DNA of 64,000 nt from Paenibacillus sp. sptzw28 (GCF_019550795.1 NZ_CP080545.1:196001-260000), one strand, 5' to 3'; positions 42,113-52,569 are shown, counted from the first letter of the stretch. Notes: generated by a model not told the origin, from the letters alone. A program made the numbers and translations.

Positions 42113-42505
42113 CTATTCGACTTTTATTGATACAATCAGTTCAATTTCGACAAGGACGTCTCGCGGAAGCCTTGCCACTTCTACGGTTGAGCGTGCCGGC
42201 TTATGGTCGCCGAAGTATGTAGCGTAAATCGAATTTAGCGCTGCGAATTGATTCATGTCTTTGATAAATACCGTCGCTTTAGCCACATCCGAGAACGTTG
42301 CTCCTGCTTCCGCCAGAACCGCTTCCAGGTTGCGGAACACCTGGTGAGTTTGTTCCTCGATGCCGCCTTCGACCAACTGACCTTCCGCGTTCAGCGGTAT
42401 TTGCCCGGATGTGAACAACAGATTGCCGAGCTTTATGGCTTGCGAATAGGGGCCGATTGCGGCCGGTGCTTTTTCCGTCGAGACGATTTGCGGTACATGC
42501 TTCAT
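42113..42505 (-). CDS. ridA: RidA family enamine/imine deaminase (YabJ)
   Basis: 130-aa trimeric deaminase that removes reactive 2-aminoacrylate-type intermediates. [20 protein letters not shown], the active-site [13 protein letters not shown] (with the catalytic Arg) and VEIELIVSI are diagnostic. It lies 29 bases behind purR in the Bacillus purR-yabJ-spoVG order. Confidence 0.95.
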   Translation of the reverse strand: MKHVPQIVSTEKAPAAIGPYSQAIKLGNLLFTSGQIPLNAEGQLVEGGIEEQTHQVFRNLEAVLAEAGATFSDVAKATVFIKDMNQFAALNSIYATYFGDHKPARSTVEVARLPRDVLVEIELIVSIKVE

Positions 42506-42534
42506 AATTGGTAATTTCCTCCATTTATTAAAAT

Positions 42535-43365
42535 TTATTTATTGTCAAAATAATTCCCGGGAACAACGGTCGTGTGCTTCAGCTTGAGATCAACCGCCGT
42601 CAGCTTCGCGAGCGACACATAATCCTCCAGCAGCCGCTCCTCCGTCCCTACCTCGCCGGATTCAACAAACACGCCGACTCCGGCTACCATCGCGTTAAAC
42701 TCATACAACAAATCCATCATTCCCTGCACGGTGCCCCCGGCTTTCATAAAGTCGTCGATAATGAGCACCCGAGATTGCTCTTTAACCGCCCGGCGGGCGA
42801 GCGACATCGTCTGAATCCGCTTGTTCGAGCCCGACACGTAATTGATACTTACAGCGGAGCCCTCCGTTACCTTGTTGTCCCGCCGTACGATAACGACCGG
42901 GAGGTTCATATAGGATGCCGTCGCGTAGGCAAGCGGTATACCCTTGGTTTCTACCGTCATGATCAAATCGATATCCGATGACGCGAAGGCGGTTGCAAAC
43001 ATTCTGCCCACATCGGCCAGAAGGCCCGGCATCCCAAGCATGTCGGTCATATACAAATAGCCGCCCGGAAGCACTCTTTCGGGCTGTTCCAGCTGGCGGC
43101 AAATGTTGTTGATTATTGAAAGCGCATGGCTCTTGCCCATCATCGGAGTAAATTTGACGCCGCCTGCCGCGCCGGCGTGCGTATGCAGCTCGCCAAGCCC
43201 TTCTTCCTCGAACACCTCTTTAATGATAGCCAGGTCTTCACTAATGGAGGATTTGGCAGATTGATAGCGGTCAGCGAATGCTGTAAGAGAAATTAACGTA
43301 TGGGGGCGGTTAAGAAGGTACTGCGTCATTTCTACTAACCTGGCACTTCGTTTTAATTTCTTCAC
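42535..43365 (-). CDS. purR: purine operon repressor PurR
   Basis: 276-aa repressor with an N-terminal winged-helix domain (about residues 1-75) and a PRTase-like effector domain that senses PRPP. The PRPP motif is [19 protein letters not shown]. It is first in a purR-ridA unit. A palindromic element overlaps its promoter, consistent with autoregulation. Confidence 0.96.
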   Translation of the reverse strand: MKKLKRSARLVEMTQYLLNRPHTLISLTAFADRYQSAKSSISEDLAIIKEVFEEEGLGELHTHAGAAGGVKFTPMMGKSHALSIINNICRQLEQPERVLPGGYLYMTDMLGMPGLLADVGRMFATAFASSDIDLIMTVETKGIPLAYATASYMNLPVVIVRRDNKVTEGSAVSINYVSGSNKRIQTMSLARRAVKEQSRVLIIDDFMKAGGTVQGMMDLLYEFNAMVAGVGVFVESGEVGTEERLLEDYVSLAKLTAVDLKLKHTTVVPGNYFDNK

Positions 43366-43381
43366 AGGTACTCCCCCCGGC

Positions 43382-43433
43382 TAAATCCGAATATTATAAT
43401 GATAATATAGCATTTTTATACGGATTTAATCAA
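43382..43433 (-). promoter_or_regulatory. purR promoter flanked by PurBox-like inverted repeat
   Basis: TTGATT (43428-43433), 18-base spacer, TATATT (43404-43409) on the minus strand. Inverted arms TAAATCCGAATA (43382-43393) and TATACGGATTTA (43417-43428) resemble the PurR half-site AWWWCCGAACWWT, although the arms are further apart than usual. Confidence 0.5.
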
Positions 43434-43446
43434 GAAGAACGTCTTC

Positions 43447-44301
43447 TCATGTCAGCATTCTTACCACATACACTTCTTTGCAGAAACCCCGAAGTCCGTT
43501 ATAGATCCGTGATACCTTCGCTTCCTTGTTTACCAGCCCGAAAACCGTCGGTCCGCTGCCCGACATCAGTACCCCGTCGGCGCCTAGACGATGCATGATC
43601 TCCTTCAGCTGCATAACCTCCGGATACAGCTGGAGCGTCACATTCTCGAGGACATTGCCGAGATGCTCGCAAATCCCGGCAAATGACCCTTCCGCGATCG
43701 CACGAAGCATTCCTGCTGTTGAAGGATGGTTCTTCAGTTCCGATGCCCGCAGCTTACCGTACACGTCAGCCGTCGAAACGTTAATCGGCGGCTTGGCAAG
43801 CACAACCCAGCACTGGGGCGGGTTATCGATGCGCTCAAGCTTCTCGCCCCGCCCGCGCGCAATTGCAGTACCGCCAGTCACGCAGAACGGCACATCCGAA
43901 CCGAGCTCGGCCCCGAGCGTGCATAGCTCGCTCTCCGGGATACTGAGCCCCCACAGCCGGTTTAGGCCCCGAAGCGTGGCGGCCGCATCGCTGCTTCCGC
44001 CTGCCAAGCCCGCAGCGACGGGGATTTTTTTGTCCAAATGGATATAAACGCCTCTTCGGACGTCGTAACGGTCTTTGATAAGTTTAGCCGCTTGAAACGC
44101 TAGATTCTTCTCATCCAACGGAATGTAACCGGCCTGACTAGATATAATAATCGTATCCCGCGGGAGCTCTTCCATCTCCAAGCGGTCGGCCAAATCAACC
44201 ATCGTCATAATCATTTCCACTTCATGAAAACCATCTTCGCGTTTACGCAGCACGTCGAGCAGTAAATTGATCTTTGCCGGAGCTTTTTCATACACTTTCA
44301 T
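43447..44301 (-). CDS. ispE: 4-diphosphocytidyl-2-C-methyl-D-erythritol kinase
   Basis: GHMP kinase of the non-mevalonate isoprenoid pathway, 284 aa. [25 protein letters not shown] and the ATP-binding [21 protein letters not shown] are diagnostic. ATG 44301 has GGGTG 9 bases upstream; the frame also opens at a GTG four codons earlier. It is separated from purR by 81 bases that hold the purR promoter. Confidence 0.95.
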   Translation of the reverse strand: MKVYEKAPAKINLLLDVLRKREDGFHEVEMIMTMVDLADRLEMEELPRDTIIISSQAGYIPLDEKNLAFQAAKLIKDRYDVRRGVYIHLDKKIPVAAGLAGGSSDAAATLRGLNRLWGLSIPESELCTLGAELGSDVPFCVTGGTAIARGRGEKLERIDNPPQCWVVLAKPPINVSTADVYGKLRASELKNHPSTAGMLRAIAEGSFAGICEHLGNVLENVTLQLYPEVMQLKEIMHRLGADGVLMSGSGPTVFGLVNKEAKVSRIYNGLRGFCKEVYVVRMLT

Positions 44302-44371
44302 TTCTTTTTTCACCCGTTCGTTATGTATGGAGGATCAGTACACTTCCTTGTATTTTAACAAAAGGCTATAA

Positions 44372-44422
44372 GAAAAGCTAAGACGTCCTTCAAGCCCCTT
44401 CGGGGGGCTTGGTCATCTTAGC
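44372..44422 (-). terminator. terminator after sspF
   Basis: A long stem (outer CTAAGA/TCTTAG, inner CAAGCCCC/GGGGCTTG) is followed by CTTTTCTT on the minus strand, 35 bases past the sspF stop. Confidence 0.85.
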
Positions 44423-44456
44423 TCTCGGTAATGCTCATATCCGGCTTAAGGCAGTG

Positions 44457-44855
44457 TTATTGCCGGTATTGAGGTGGCTGCTGCGTCTGAGGCGATTGCT
44501 GCATGTAAGACGGGATGTTCGGCGTCCGCGCCCCCTGCGTCTGCTGGATGTAGGGAGAACGCTGGGCAGGCTGTGCATATCCGGTTTGCCGGGCGGGCTG
44601 CGCATATTGCGTTTGCTGCGTAGGCCGCGTTGTTTGCTGAGCAGGGCGCGCATATTCGGTTTGTTGAGCGGCCTGCTGCGTTTGTTTCGCTGCGGCCTGC
44701 TCTGCCAACTGAATCGCCCGTTTCACCATATTGCCGGCGTCCTTGGCCTTTATTCCACCCCAACCCTCATTCTGTACGGTCTCATAAAAGCCTAAATCCT
44801 TAGCCAGTTCATTCTTCAACTGGTCGCTCATCACGCTACGCCGTTTACGACTCAT
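44457..44855 (-). CDS. sspF: SspF-type small acid-soluble spore protein with Gln/Pro-rich tail
   Basis: Residues 1-55 are a clear alpha/beta-type SASP of the SspF group ([20 protein letters not shown], then [20 protein letters not shown] and [12 protein letters not shown]), which coats and protects spore DNA. Residues ~56-132 are an unusual low-complexity tail of Gln, Pro, Thr and Tyr with repeats near YAxPAxQT. SspF is normally ~60 aa, so this tail is an extension. A SigG promoter lies upstream. It sits between veg and ispE as in Bacillus. Confidence 0.88.
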   Translation of the reverse strand: MSRKRRSVMSDQLKNELAKDLGFYETVQNEGWGGIKAKDAGNMVKRAIQLAEQAAAKQTQQAAQQTEYARPAQQTTRPTQQTQYAQPARQTGYAQPAQRSPYIQQTQGARTPNIPSYMQQSPQTQQPPQYRQ

Positions 44856-44887
44856 GGTGCATCCTCCTTCATCTTGTGTGTTAGCGT

Positions 44888-44917
44888 TAGTATGTGTGAA
44901 TTAACGGTTCTCATGCG
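44888..44917 (-). promoter_or_regulatory. SigG promoter of sspF
   Basis: CGCATG (44912-44917), 17-base spacer, CATACTA (44888-44894) on the minus strand. The -10 is perfect and the -35 matches 4 of 6 of TGMATA. Confidence 0.6.
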
Positions 44918-44950
44918 CACCGGGATTTGCACTGATCGCCGCTGAACGAA

Positions 44951-44983
44951 GAAAAAAAGAGCGCCGACTTTGCGTCAGCGCCC
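44951..44983 (-). terminator. terminator after veg
   Basis: A 10-bp stem (44959-44968 with 44974-44983) with loop GCAAA is followed by T7 on the minus strand. Confidence 0.9.
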
Positions 44984-45011
44984 GGATTATTTAAACTGGA
45001 TCATTTACGCT

Positions 45012-45281
45012 TTAATGATACGTTATGCGAACTTGGCCGTCATCGCTATCGACAGTGACTTCAACCGACTCGGTCAAGATATCCGCATAGCTGTAGGATA
45101 CACGCTTAAAAGCATGCTGCTCCTCGTCCAGTTTGACAATGAATACAGAAGGGTAGATTTCTTCCAACACGCCGGTTCTTTCAATGGTCTTGCGGCGACC
45201 ACCGTTTGCTCGAAGACGTATTTTGGAGCCGACATGGATTTCCAGACTGCGTTTGATCTCCATCAGTGCATTTTTTGCCAT
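45012..45281 (-). CDS. veg: Veg protein
   Basis: 89-aa Veg protein, linked in Bacillus to biofilm formation and strong vegetative expression. [36 protein letters not shown] is the conserved core. It has two consensus SigA promoters in tandem, its own terminator and GAGGTGG before the ATG, so it is a highly expressed single gene. Confidence 0.95.
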   Translation of the reverse strand: MAKNALMEIKRSLEIHVGSKIRLRANGGRRKTIERTGVLEEIYPSVFIVKLDEEQHAFKRVSYSYADILTESVEVTVDSDDGQVRITYH

Positions 45282-45308
45282 TGTCCACTACCACCTCTTT
45301 CCTCGTCC

Positions 45309-45337
45309 ATTATAACTAAAAAGAGGTGATTTGTCAA
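45309..45337 (-). promoter_or_regulatory. veg promoter 1 (proximal)
   Basis: Perfect TTGACA (45332-45337), 17-base spacer, perfect TATAAT (45309-45314) on the minus strand. Confidence 0.85.
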
Positions 45338-45346
45338 AAAGTTATA

Positions 45347-45376
45347 ATTATAACAGTGGAGTAAACGAATTGTCAA
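45347..45376 (-). promoter_or_regulatory. veg promoter 2 (distal)
   Basis: Perfect TTGACA (45371-45376), 18-base spacer, perfect TATAAT (45347-45352) on the minus strand, in tandem with the proximal promoter as at Bacillus veg. Confidence 0.8.
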
Positions 45377-45432
45377 CATCGAAAAGCCCATTTTTTTCAT
45401 CATAACGTATAATATGTCCGAAATGAGGAATA

Positions 45433-46314
45433 TTAAATGGTTGGCTTCACGCCGGTTAGCGCTTTCGGCTTCGGTAATCCGACTCGGTATTTACCCAGTG
45501 TTTCAATCCCGCCGACACCGTCGATGCCACTAATGGTGCCGTGAATGACATCCGCAAGATTGATCGTCTCGCGGATTGACGTATAGCTCGCTTTAATAGC
45601 AACATAAACCGGGTCCAGGGCATGGATCAACACTCGACCGGGTGAACTGGCGAAATTCGCCCCGGACTGCAGCAGCGCCTCATAGTGCGACTGGCAGGCC
45701 CCGGCAATAATGATCAGGCCGTCACGGCTTTTCTCATACTCGCGCGCAATTCTGACAGAGTTAACGAAGTTTAATGAATTCTTATAACTCGATAAGCTTT
45801 TTAAATCATTGGACTCTCTGATTTTAAGCACGCCGTCGTGACCGGTTATGACGATAATGTCTGGCTTTACCTGCGGCAGAAGCCGATGGACCATATCCGG
45901 CATTTGTGACTCATGTACATGAATTCCGTGCGCCGGGACACGCATCTGCGTATAGAGCTGCATGCTTTTCTTCAAATAGTTGACATCCCCGTCCAAGTGA
46001 AGCACTTTTCCGGGCACTTCGAAATACGGCTGGCTCTGGCTCAGCACCATACGAATTTCGTTCTCGTTCTGCATTACCTGCTTATCACGCTGCTCCTGCA
46101 TACGGCGCATCGATTCGCTGACTTTGATTCGAACCTGTCTGGCCGCTCCAGTAAACTCCGGATCCCGGACGACCGTCAAGTCGGGAATCGGCGCATCCGC
46201 AAGCAGCCGGTAGTCCGTACCTTTTAGTATGGCTGTTTCTCGATCAAGGATTGCAACGCGAAAAAGGACGTCCCCGCCATACGATTTGCGGACGACCAGG
46301 TCCCCTTGCTTCAT
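45433..46314 (-). CDS. yabG: sporulation-specific protease YabG
   Basis: Cysteine protease of ~293 aa that processes spore coat proteins and matures coat cross-linking. KQGDLVVRKSYGGDVLFRV, VITGHDGV and IIAGACQSHYEALLQSGANFASSPGRVLIHALDP are family-typical; the Cys in GACQSHYE and the His in ITGHDG are candidate catalytic residues. ATG 46314 follows AGAGGTG by 8 bases. A SigK promoter stands just upstream. Confidence 0.93.
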   Translation of the reverse strand: MKQGDLVVRKSYGGDVLFRVAILDRETAILKGTDYRLLADAPIPDLTVVRDPEFTGAARQVRIKVSESMRRMQEQRDKQVMQNENEIRMVLSQSQPYFEVPGKVLHLDGDVNYLKKSMQLYTQMRVPAHGIHVHESQMPDMVHRLLPQVKPDIIVITGHDGVLKIRESNDLKSLSSYKNSLNFVNSVRIAREYEKSRDGLIIIAGACQSHYEALLQSGANFASSPGRVLIHALDPVYVAIKASYTSIRETINLADVIHGTISGIDGVGGIETLGKYRVGLPKPKALTGVKPTI

Positions 46315-46334
46315 GGGCAAATCACCTCTTCGTC

Positions 46335-46362
46335 TATCCTATGGGCGGACAGGGCCGTTGGT
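46335..46362 (-). promoter_or_regulatory. SigK promoter of yabG
   Basis: ACC (46360-46362), 16-base spacer, CATAGGATA (46335-46343) on the minus strand; this matches the SigK pattern AC-N16-CATANNNTA exactly. yabG is SigK-dependent in Bacillus. Confidence 0.75.
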
Positions 46363-46392
46363 GCGCTTTCACAGTTGATTTATTCCGGGTTT

Positions 46393-46442
46393 GAAAATAT
46401 CGCCCATTCCATGCTGTGACGTGCCACAGCCCGAATGGGCGA
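46393..46442 (-). terminator. terminator after ksgA
   Basis: A 10-bp stem TCGCCCATTC / GAATGGGCGA (46400-46409 with 46433-46442) with an inner CTGTG/CACAG stem is followed by TATTTTC on the minus strand. Confidence 0.75.
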
Positions 46443-46493
46443 CTGGTTTAATTCTGCCTTTGTTAGCTGAAGAACGCTTTCCGGCTTATTGTT

Positions 46494-47980
<1,487 letters not shown>

Positions 47981-48013
47981 ACCGATCGATCCATTCCCTT
48001 CAGACAAACATAC

Positions 48014-48039
48014 AAAAAGAAGAGGCAGCGCCTCTTCTT
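48014..48039 (-). terminator. terminator after yabE
   Basis: A 9-bp AAGAAGAGG / CCTCTTCTT stem (48017-48025 with 48031-48039) is followed by T5 on the minus strand, 68 bases past the yabE stop. Confidence 0.85.
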
Positions 48040-48106
48040 ATCATGGCATATTTACGTTTAAAATACGATATGAATGAGTTAAAACCTTTATAGAAGCTTC
48101 TTTAGG

Positions 48107-49255
48107 TCAGACCGATTCCGGCTTCTTCGGCCCAAGCACGTAAACGGTGTAGCCCCGCTTCCGTCCGAACTTCTCGGCATACGATTCACTTTCGAAATAA
48201 ACGTCAATCTTATTTCCTTGAATTGCACTGCCCGTGTCTTCAGCACGGCGGAAGCCGATGCCTTCTATATATACCCACCATCCGATCGGAATCACATCCG
48301 GATCCACGGCGATCGTCCGACCTTCCTTGACGTAAGCACCGGAGGCGGTAATTCCATATTGAGGATGCGATTTGCTTTTCCCGGTCGAAGCTACACCGGC
48401 TGTATATGCGGTCAATGTAACGTTCTTCAGCGTTTTCTTAGTTTTTAACGTAATGCCGCGCTTTGTAAGGGTTGAGATACTTGGCGTCTTTGCCGTGAGC
48501 GTTGTCACCTTTGGCTCAGGCTTCTTCGTTCCGACTGCAACGACTTGATCGACGGATGAAGCTTGTGTGAGTTTGGTAACCATCGACTGCGATACAAGCA
48601 CGCCATCGGCAAAAACATTCTCAAACCGTTTGACCACGGTTCCTTCTTTGCCGGTCTGGACCACCTTTTGTTTGCCTTGGGCTAGCTTAGGGTCTTCCTT
48701 CTTCACAATGGAGAAAGGAACTTTATACGAACTTTCCGAGTATTTCTTGTCGATCCGGGTAACCGTAACAGTCATATTCGGCTCGACAGCCGCATCCGGG
48801 GAAGGCTGTACTTTATCTTGACCGCGTATCGATATATCAGCCCCGTCGATCGCCGCCTTAACGGTTCTTTCAGTCGTGTACAACGTTCTTACCTTGCCGT
48901 CAGCCTTCACGTGGAGCGGTACCGCTTTACTGATGACGATTCGGTCGCCATCCTTAATTGCCGAATTAAGCGGTAATGACACTTTGTCATATTGTCCTAT
49001 CGTGATGGCTTGTTCATCCAGTAGGCGTTGAAGGACCCATTGTTTCGTAGAGACAATGGTTTCTCGTCCGTTCACTACTACGGAGACGTGCTTGTCAGCC
49101 GTTCCGTACAACAACACCAGAAACATGAAAGTCATAGCGATTGAGATCAGAGCGCTTAGTACAATTAAACGCACGTTCTCATGCTTCCATCGCAATGGGA
49201 TAGACATGCTGGATGATCGTTTACCATGGGTGTCCTTAAGCTGGAGTGCGCCCAC
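48107..49255 (-). CDS. yabE: YabE: DUF348/G5/3D-domain cell-wall hydrolase
   Basis: 382-aa exported wall-active protein resembling resuscitation-promoting factor/stationary-phase survival proteins. It has a membrane anchor (about 30-50), DUF348 repeats (about 57-165), a G5 domain (about 165-250) and a C-terminal 3D domain (about 290-380; LTAYTAG, DPDVIPIGWWVYIEG and EDTGSAIQGNKIDVYF carry the three conserved aspartates). It probably cleaves peptidoglycan. The start is GTG 49255 with AGGAGG 9 bases upstream. Expression is likely controlled by the c-di-AMP riboswitch ~250 bases upstream. Confidence 0.92.
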   Translation of the reverse strand: MGALQLKDTHGKRSSSMSIPLRWKHENVRLIVLSALISIAMTFMFLVLLYGTADKHVSVVVNGRETIVSTKQWVLQRLLDEQAITIGQYDKVSLPLNSAIKDGDRIVISKAVPLHVKADGKVRTLYTTERTVKAAIDGADISIRGQDKVQPSPDAAVEPNMTVTVTRIDKKYSESSYKVPFSIVKKEDPKLAQGKQKVVQTGKEGTVVKRFENVFADGVLVSQSMVTKLTQASSVDQVVAVGTKKPEPKVTTLTAKTPSISTLTKRGITLKTKKTLKNVTLTAYTAGVASTGKSKSHPQYGITASGAYVKEGRTIAVDPDVIPIGWWVYIEGIGFRRAEDTGSAIQGNKIDVYFESESYAEKFGRKRGYTVYVLGPKKPESV

Positions 49256-49408
49256 TTCTTCGGTCCTCCTTCATAGCCCCGTCGCCCTTGTTTAAGCATG
49301 ATTACATTTGACGGTACTATTCGTTTAGTTGACGTGCACGCACGCCACTCCTTTTCCTCCTTATGCTCACCTCCATGATAAACCCTATGTCGTCAGTTTA
49401 CGCAATAT

Positions 49409-49456
49409 TCAAAAATAAAAGGAAGCCGACGACAGAGGATCTGTTTCGTGGCTTCC
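49409..49456 (-). terminator. riboswitch-linked terminator in the yabE leader
   Basis: A GGAAGCC / GGCTTCC stem (49421-49427 with 49450-49456) is followed by TTTTATTTTT on the minus strand. It lies 150 bases before yabE; the bases in between (49257-49408) show nothing I can assign. Confidence 0.85.
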
Positions 49457-49504
49457 CGAGATGACAATGGGACATGGATTAGATGCACGAGGTTGATCTC
49501 TCTT

Positions 49505-49680
49505 ATTACGCTTACGAGGTTAGCTGTCGGATTCGGGCGAGAGAGTCGCCCTATTTGCTTTCGGCAATTTTCAGCCTCCGCAAAATTCACCCCTAGAGAA
49601 GTCAACGTCCAAACCGTTCGATGATACGAACTGTTTCAACATTTGGTTCCCCCGCTCTCCGATTTCGGAGATTAAGCGTT
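49505..49680 (-). ncRNA. ydaO-yuaA c-di-AMP riboswitch
   Basis: On the minus strand the conserved order is visible: CGCTTAATCTCC near 49678, GAGCGGGGGAACC, AGGGGTGAATTTTGCGGAGG (49582-49601), CCGAATCCGACAGCTAACC and CTCGTAAGCGT (near 49508). These match the ydaO consensus. A terminator follows, so c-di-AMP is expected to switch transcription of yabE off. Confidence 0.88.
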
Positions 49681-49873
49681 ATTTTAGAAAAAGGAATATA
49701 AATTTTTAAGCTCTGAGATGAATGATACCGTCTTTTGCGCCAAATTGTAAAGAAGTGATTAAGAGCGATTTTAACGAATTTTAAGGAAAATCAAGTGAAA
49801 ATCAAGCATTTACTCCAATCAAAATTAGTTTTTTCACCGTATATGTCTCAAATACTTGATTTCTAAGCATGTT

Positions 49874-50641
49874 TCACTCAATACTAAAACATTTTAAAGC
49901 ATTTTCGGTCGTAATTCTAGTAATTTCTTCCAATGTTTTTCCTGTTATTTCCGCTGCAGTTTCTGCTACAAGACGGACGAAAGCTGATTCGTTCCTCTTT
50001 CCACGGTGCGGGTGAGGAGCCAAATACGGAGCATCGGTCTCAATGAGCAGCCTGTCAAGCGGCACCCGCGACAGCACCTCTTTAGGAATACGCGCGTTTT
50101 TGAATGTCACCGGTCCACCGAACGAAATGTAGAAGTTCATATCCAGGCACTGCTTGGCCGTTTCCCAGCTTCCCGAGAAACAGTGCATAACTCCCCCAAC
50201 ATCTTTCGCGTTTTCTTCCCTTAAGATTCTGACGATATCCTCATGGGCGTCGCGGTTATGAATGACGATAGGCTTACGTTTCTGCTGAGCAAGCTGTATC
50301 TGCTGGCGGAAGACACGCTGCTGAACATCCTTTGGCGAGGTGTCCCAATGATAATCCAGTCCGATCTCGCCAATTCCAACGACTTTATTATGCGCGCAAA
50401 GCGACCCTATCCACTCGAGATCCTCGGGGAGCATAACAATACTGTCCACGGGATGCCAGCCTACTACGGCATATATGAAATCATACTGCTCAGCGAGGGC
50501 CATCGTAGTCTGAATCGTCTCCCGGTTAAAACCGATATTTATGAGTTTATAAACACCTGCCGCCCGCGCCCTCTCAATAACCTCTACGCGGTCTGAGTCG
50601 AATTTATGCGAATCCAAATGCGTATGCGTGTCGATTAACAT
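49874..50641 (-). CDS. tatD: TatD-family metal-dependent hydrolase (YabD)
   Basis: 255-aa TIM-barrel DNase/3'-5' exonuclease. The metal site is seen in LIDTHTHLDSHKF (HxH), GEIGLDYH, VIHNRDAHED and IETDAPYLAPHPHRG. It lies 21 bases behind the HD-domain gene and upstream of the yabE riboswitch. The exact cellular substrate is uncertain. Confidence 0.92.
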   Translation of the reverse strand: MLIDTHTHLDSHKFDSDRVEVIERARAAGVYKLINIGFNRETIQTTMALAEQYDFIYAVVGWHPVDSIVMLPEDLEWIGSLCAHNKVVGIGEIGLDYHWDTSPKDVQQRVFRQQIQLAQQKRKPIVIHNRDAHEDIVRILREENAKDVGGVMHCFSGSWETAKQCLDMNFYISFGGPVTFKNARIPKEVLSRVPLDRLLIETDAPYLAPHPHRGKRNESAFVRLVAETAAEITGKTLEEITRITTENALKCFSIE

Positions 50642-50662
50642 GCTTTTCCAACTGTCTCCCTT

Positions 50663-51970
50663 CTATAGTAAACCAAAATATTCAAGTATCCGCGGCTGCA
50701 ATTTACCGGCTGATTCAAGCAGTCGTTCCTCAGGGTAATACAGGTGGTATTTCCCTTGGTGTAGGCCGGTTATTGATCTTATTATGTCCGATCGTTCGGA
50801 AATTTCGGACAACCGTTCATCTTGGCCTAGAAGAAGGATTGGCGGTTTCTCTTCTTTATCGTTCGATGATAGGCCCGGTCGATATACATCATAAGGCATA
50901 TCATAAGGAAAATCGATTTCAAAGTGGTAGTCCGGGTTTAACCCGATAGCAGCAAATTGCCCGCGAATATTCTGCCAGAGCTCTTCATCCGGTTTGTCCA
51001 CCGCAGCATATTTATATAACTTTCTGTTCAGAAAGCGGGAACACAAATCCGATAACAGCGGATCGCCCTCTTTCGTCCACTGCATGAAGGTGGTTTGTGC
51101 AAGAGCTTCGTCAAGTGAAAGGTAATTTTCGACATCCAGTGTGTCGTCCAACAAACGCCTTAGCGGTTCAATCATCCATGCAAAGGCGTACCCACCCCCA
51201 TAAAGCTCACGTGCTCTGCGAAATATTTGTCGGAGTATAATTTCAGAGCTCCTGGTTACAGGGTGAAAATAAACCTGCCAGTACATCTGGTAACGAGACA
51301 TCAAGTAATCTTCGACGGCATGCATTCCGCTTTCCTTGACGACGATTTGCCCTTGATGCGGCCGAAGCACCCGAAGAATACGTTCCAGATCGAAGGTGCC
51401 GTAATTGACACCGGTGTAATAGGCATCGCGCAGGAGGTAATCCATCCTGTCCGCATCCATTTGACTCGATACGAGACTGATCACGATCGGCTGGTTATAG
51501 GTTTTTCGAATAACGGCCGCTACTCGCTCAGGTAATGATGAATCGAATTCATAAAGCACGCGATTCACCTCGGTATCTTCCAGAAGAATACGGCATGTCC
51601 AATCTTCGTGATTGGTATCAAATACCTGTTCGAGAGAGTGTGAGAAGGGCCCATGGCCAACATCGTGGAGCAGCGCCGCGCACAGCGTCACGAGTTTTTC
51701 CTCCCTCGGCCAATCGGGATATCCTCCGCGCTCGAACTGAGAAATTATTTTCCGGGTGATTTCATAAACACCCAGTGAATGCGAGAATCGGCTGTGCTCT
51801 GCTCCATGAAAGGTCAAATAGGAGGTACCAAGCTGCCTGATTCGCCGAAGCCGTTGAAACTCTTTTGTATTGATCAAATTCCAGATCGTTTGATCTTGTA
51901 CATAGATGTATTTATGAACCGGATCCTTGAAAACTTTTTCTTCCGCTAACGAGTGTTGGGCCTGAATCAT
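50663..51970 (-). CDS. HD-domain phosphohydrolase, YwfO/dGTPase-like
   Basis: 435-aa protein of the YwfO type. The HD metal motif is split as H in HGAEHSRFSHSLGV (about 55-68), ALLHDVGHGPFSH (about 98-110) and a later SQMDADRMDYLLRDA. The family hydrolyses dNTPs or related nucleotides. ATG 51970 has GGGAGG ~8-9 bases upstream. It is divergent from abrB, and several Spo0A boxes lie in the shared gap, so it may change expression at sporulation onset. The substrate is unproven. Confidence 0.85.
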   Translation of the reverse strand: MIQAQHSLAEEKVFKDPVHKYIYVQDQTIWNLINTKEFQRLRRIRQLGTSYLTFHGAEHSRFSHSLGVYEITRKIISQFERGGYPDWPREEKLVTLCAALLHDVGHGPFSHSLEQVFDTNHEDWTCRILLEDTEVNRVLYEFDSSLPERVAAVIRKTYNQPIVISLVSSQMDADRMDYLLRDAYYTGVNYGTFDLERILRVLRPHQGQIVVKESGMHAVEDYLMSRYQMYWQVYFHPVTRSSEIILRQIFRRARELYGGGYAFAWMIEPLRRLLDDTLDVENYLSLDEALAQTTFMQWTKEGDPLLSDLCSRFLNRKLYKYAAVDKPDEELWQNIRGQFAAIGLNPDYHFEIDFPYDMPYDVYRPGLSSNDKEEKPPILLLGQDERLSEISERSDIIRSITGLHQGKYHLYYPEERLLESAGKLQPRILEYFGLL

Positions 51971-51992
51971 TACTCATTCCTCCCGTTCATAA

Positions 51993-52034
51993 TTTCGACA
52001 CGAAATGTCGATAGTTTGTCGAAATATGTCGTTA
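51993..52034. promoter_or_regulatory. Spo0A box cluster in the HD gene/abrB gap
   Basis: Within 42 bases there are TTTCGACA, TGTCGATA, TTTGTCGAAAT (one base from the consensus TTTGTCGAAAA) and TATGTCGTTAA, four 0A-like boxes on both strands, just upstream of the HD-domain gene. Confidence 0.6.
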
Positions 52035-52139
52035 ATTAATTTCCAGAAATAGTCCATTTCTAGCTAGTGTATACCGCTTCGGAAACCGTATCTATAGCTA
52101 TAGCAGCCAATTACGACAATTTACGCGGTCATTTCATGG

Positions 52140-52168
52140 TTGACTATTATGGGAAACGTTGGTACTAT
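52140..52168 (+). promoter_or_regulatory. abrB promoter
   Basis: TTGACT (52140-52145), 17-base spacer, TACTAT (52163-52168) on the plus strand, 72 bases before abrB. Confidence 0.6.
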
Positions 52169-52189
52169 AGATACAGGAAATGATAGAAC

Positions 52190-52210
52190 TTTGTCGAATG
52201 ATGACGAAAT
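52190..52210 (+). promoter_or_regulatory. Spo0A boxes downstream of the abrB promoter
   Basis: TTTGTCGAA (52190-52198) and ATGACGAAA (52201-52209) are two tandem 0A boxes about 15-35 bases past the predicted start site. Repression from downstream 0A boxes is how Spo0A shuts off abrB in Bacillus. Confidence 0.75.
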
Positions 52211-52240
52211 AAGTATTTTGAGAGGGGATTTGGATAAACT

Positions 52241-52495
52241 ATGATGAAATCTACTGGCATTGTACGGAAAGTAGACGAACTTGGACGTGTTGTTATTCCA
52301 ATCGAATTGCGTCGGACGCTTGGAATCGGCGAGAAGGATGCGCTTGAAATTTATGTCGACGGTGAGCGCATTATGCTGAAGAAATACGAGCCTGCTTGTA
52401 TTTTCTGCGGCAATGCAGAGAATGTAACTTATTTTAAAGGAAAAATCGTCTGCAACGCCTGTTTAACCGAAATGCCGACTCCTTTAACAAAATAA
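52241..52495 (+). CDS. abrB: transition-state regulator AbrB
   Basis: 84-aa DNA-binding regulator of stationary-phase genes, on the plus strand. Residues ~1-50 are the swapped-hairpin domain (KSTGIVRKVDELGRVVIPIE, then LRRTLGIGEKDALEIYV). The C-terminal half has CIFCG ... CNAC, a two-CxxC pattern. Two ATG codons are in tandem, and a GGGG-type site lies 14 bases upstream. It resembles SpoVT only in the DNA-binding domain and is followed by its own terminator. Confidence 0.93.
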   Translation: MMKSTGIVRKVDELGRVVIPIELRRTLGIGEKDALEIYVDGERIMLKKYEPACIFCGNAENVTYFKGKIVCNACLTEMPTPLTK

Positions 52496-52569
52496 GAGAC
52501 AAATTCGCAATTATAGGTTATAATACGATTATTGGACTTGTTAATTCTAACCTTTTTTATACTCCTACT

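Noticed and set aside
49393..49605. A 70-codon minus-strand frame in the yabE leader
   Set aside because: It coincides with the c-di-AMP riboswitch and its terminator, which explain the conservation.
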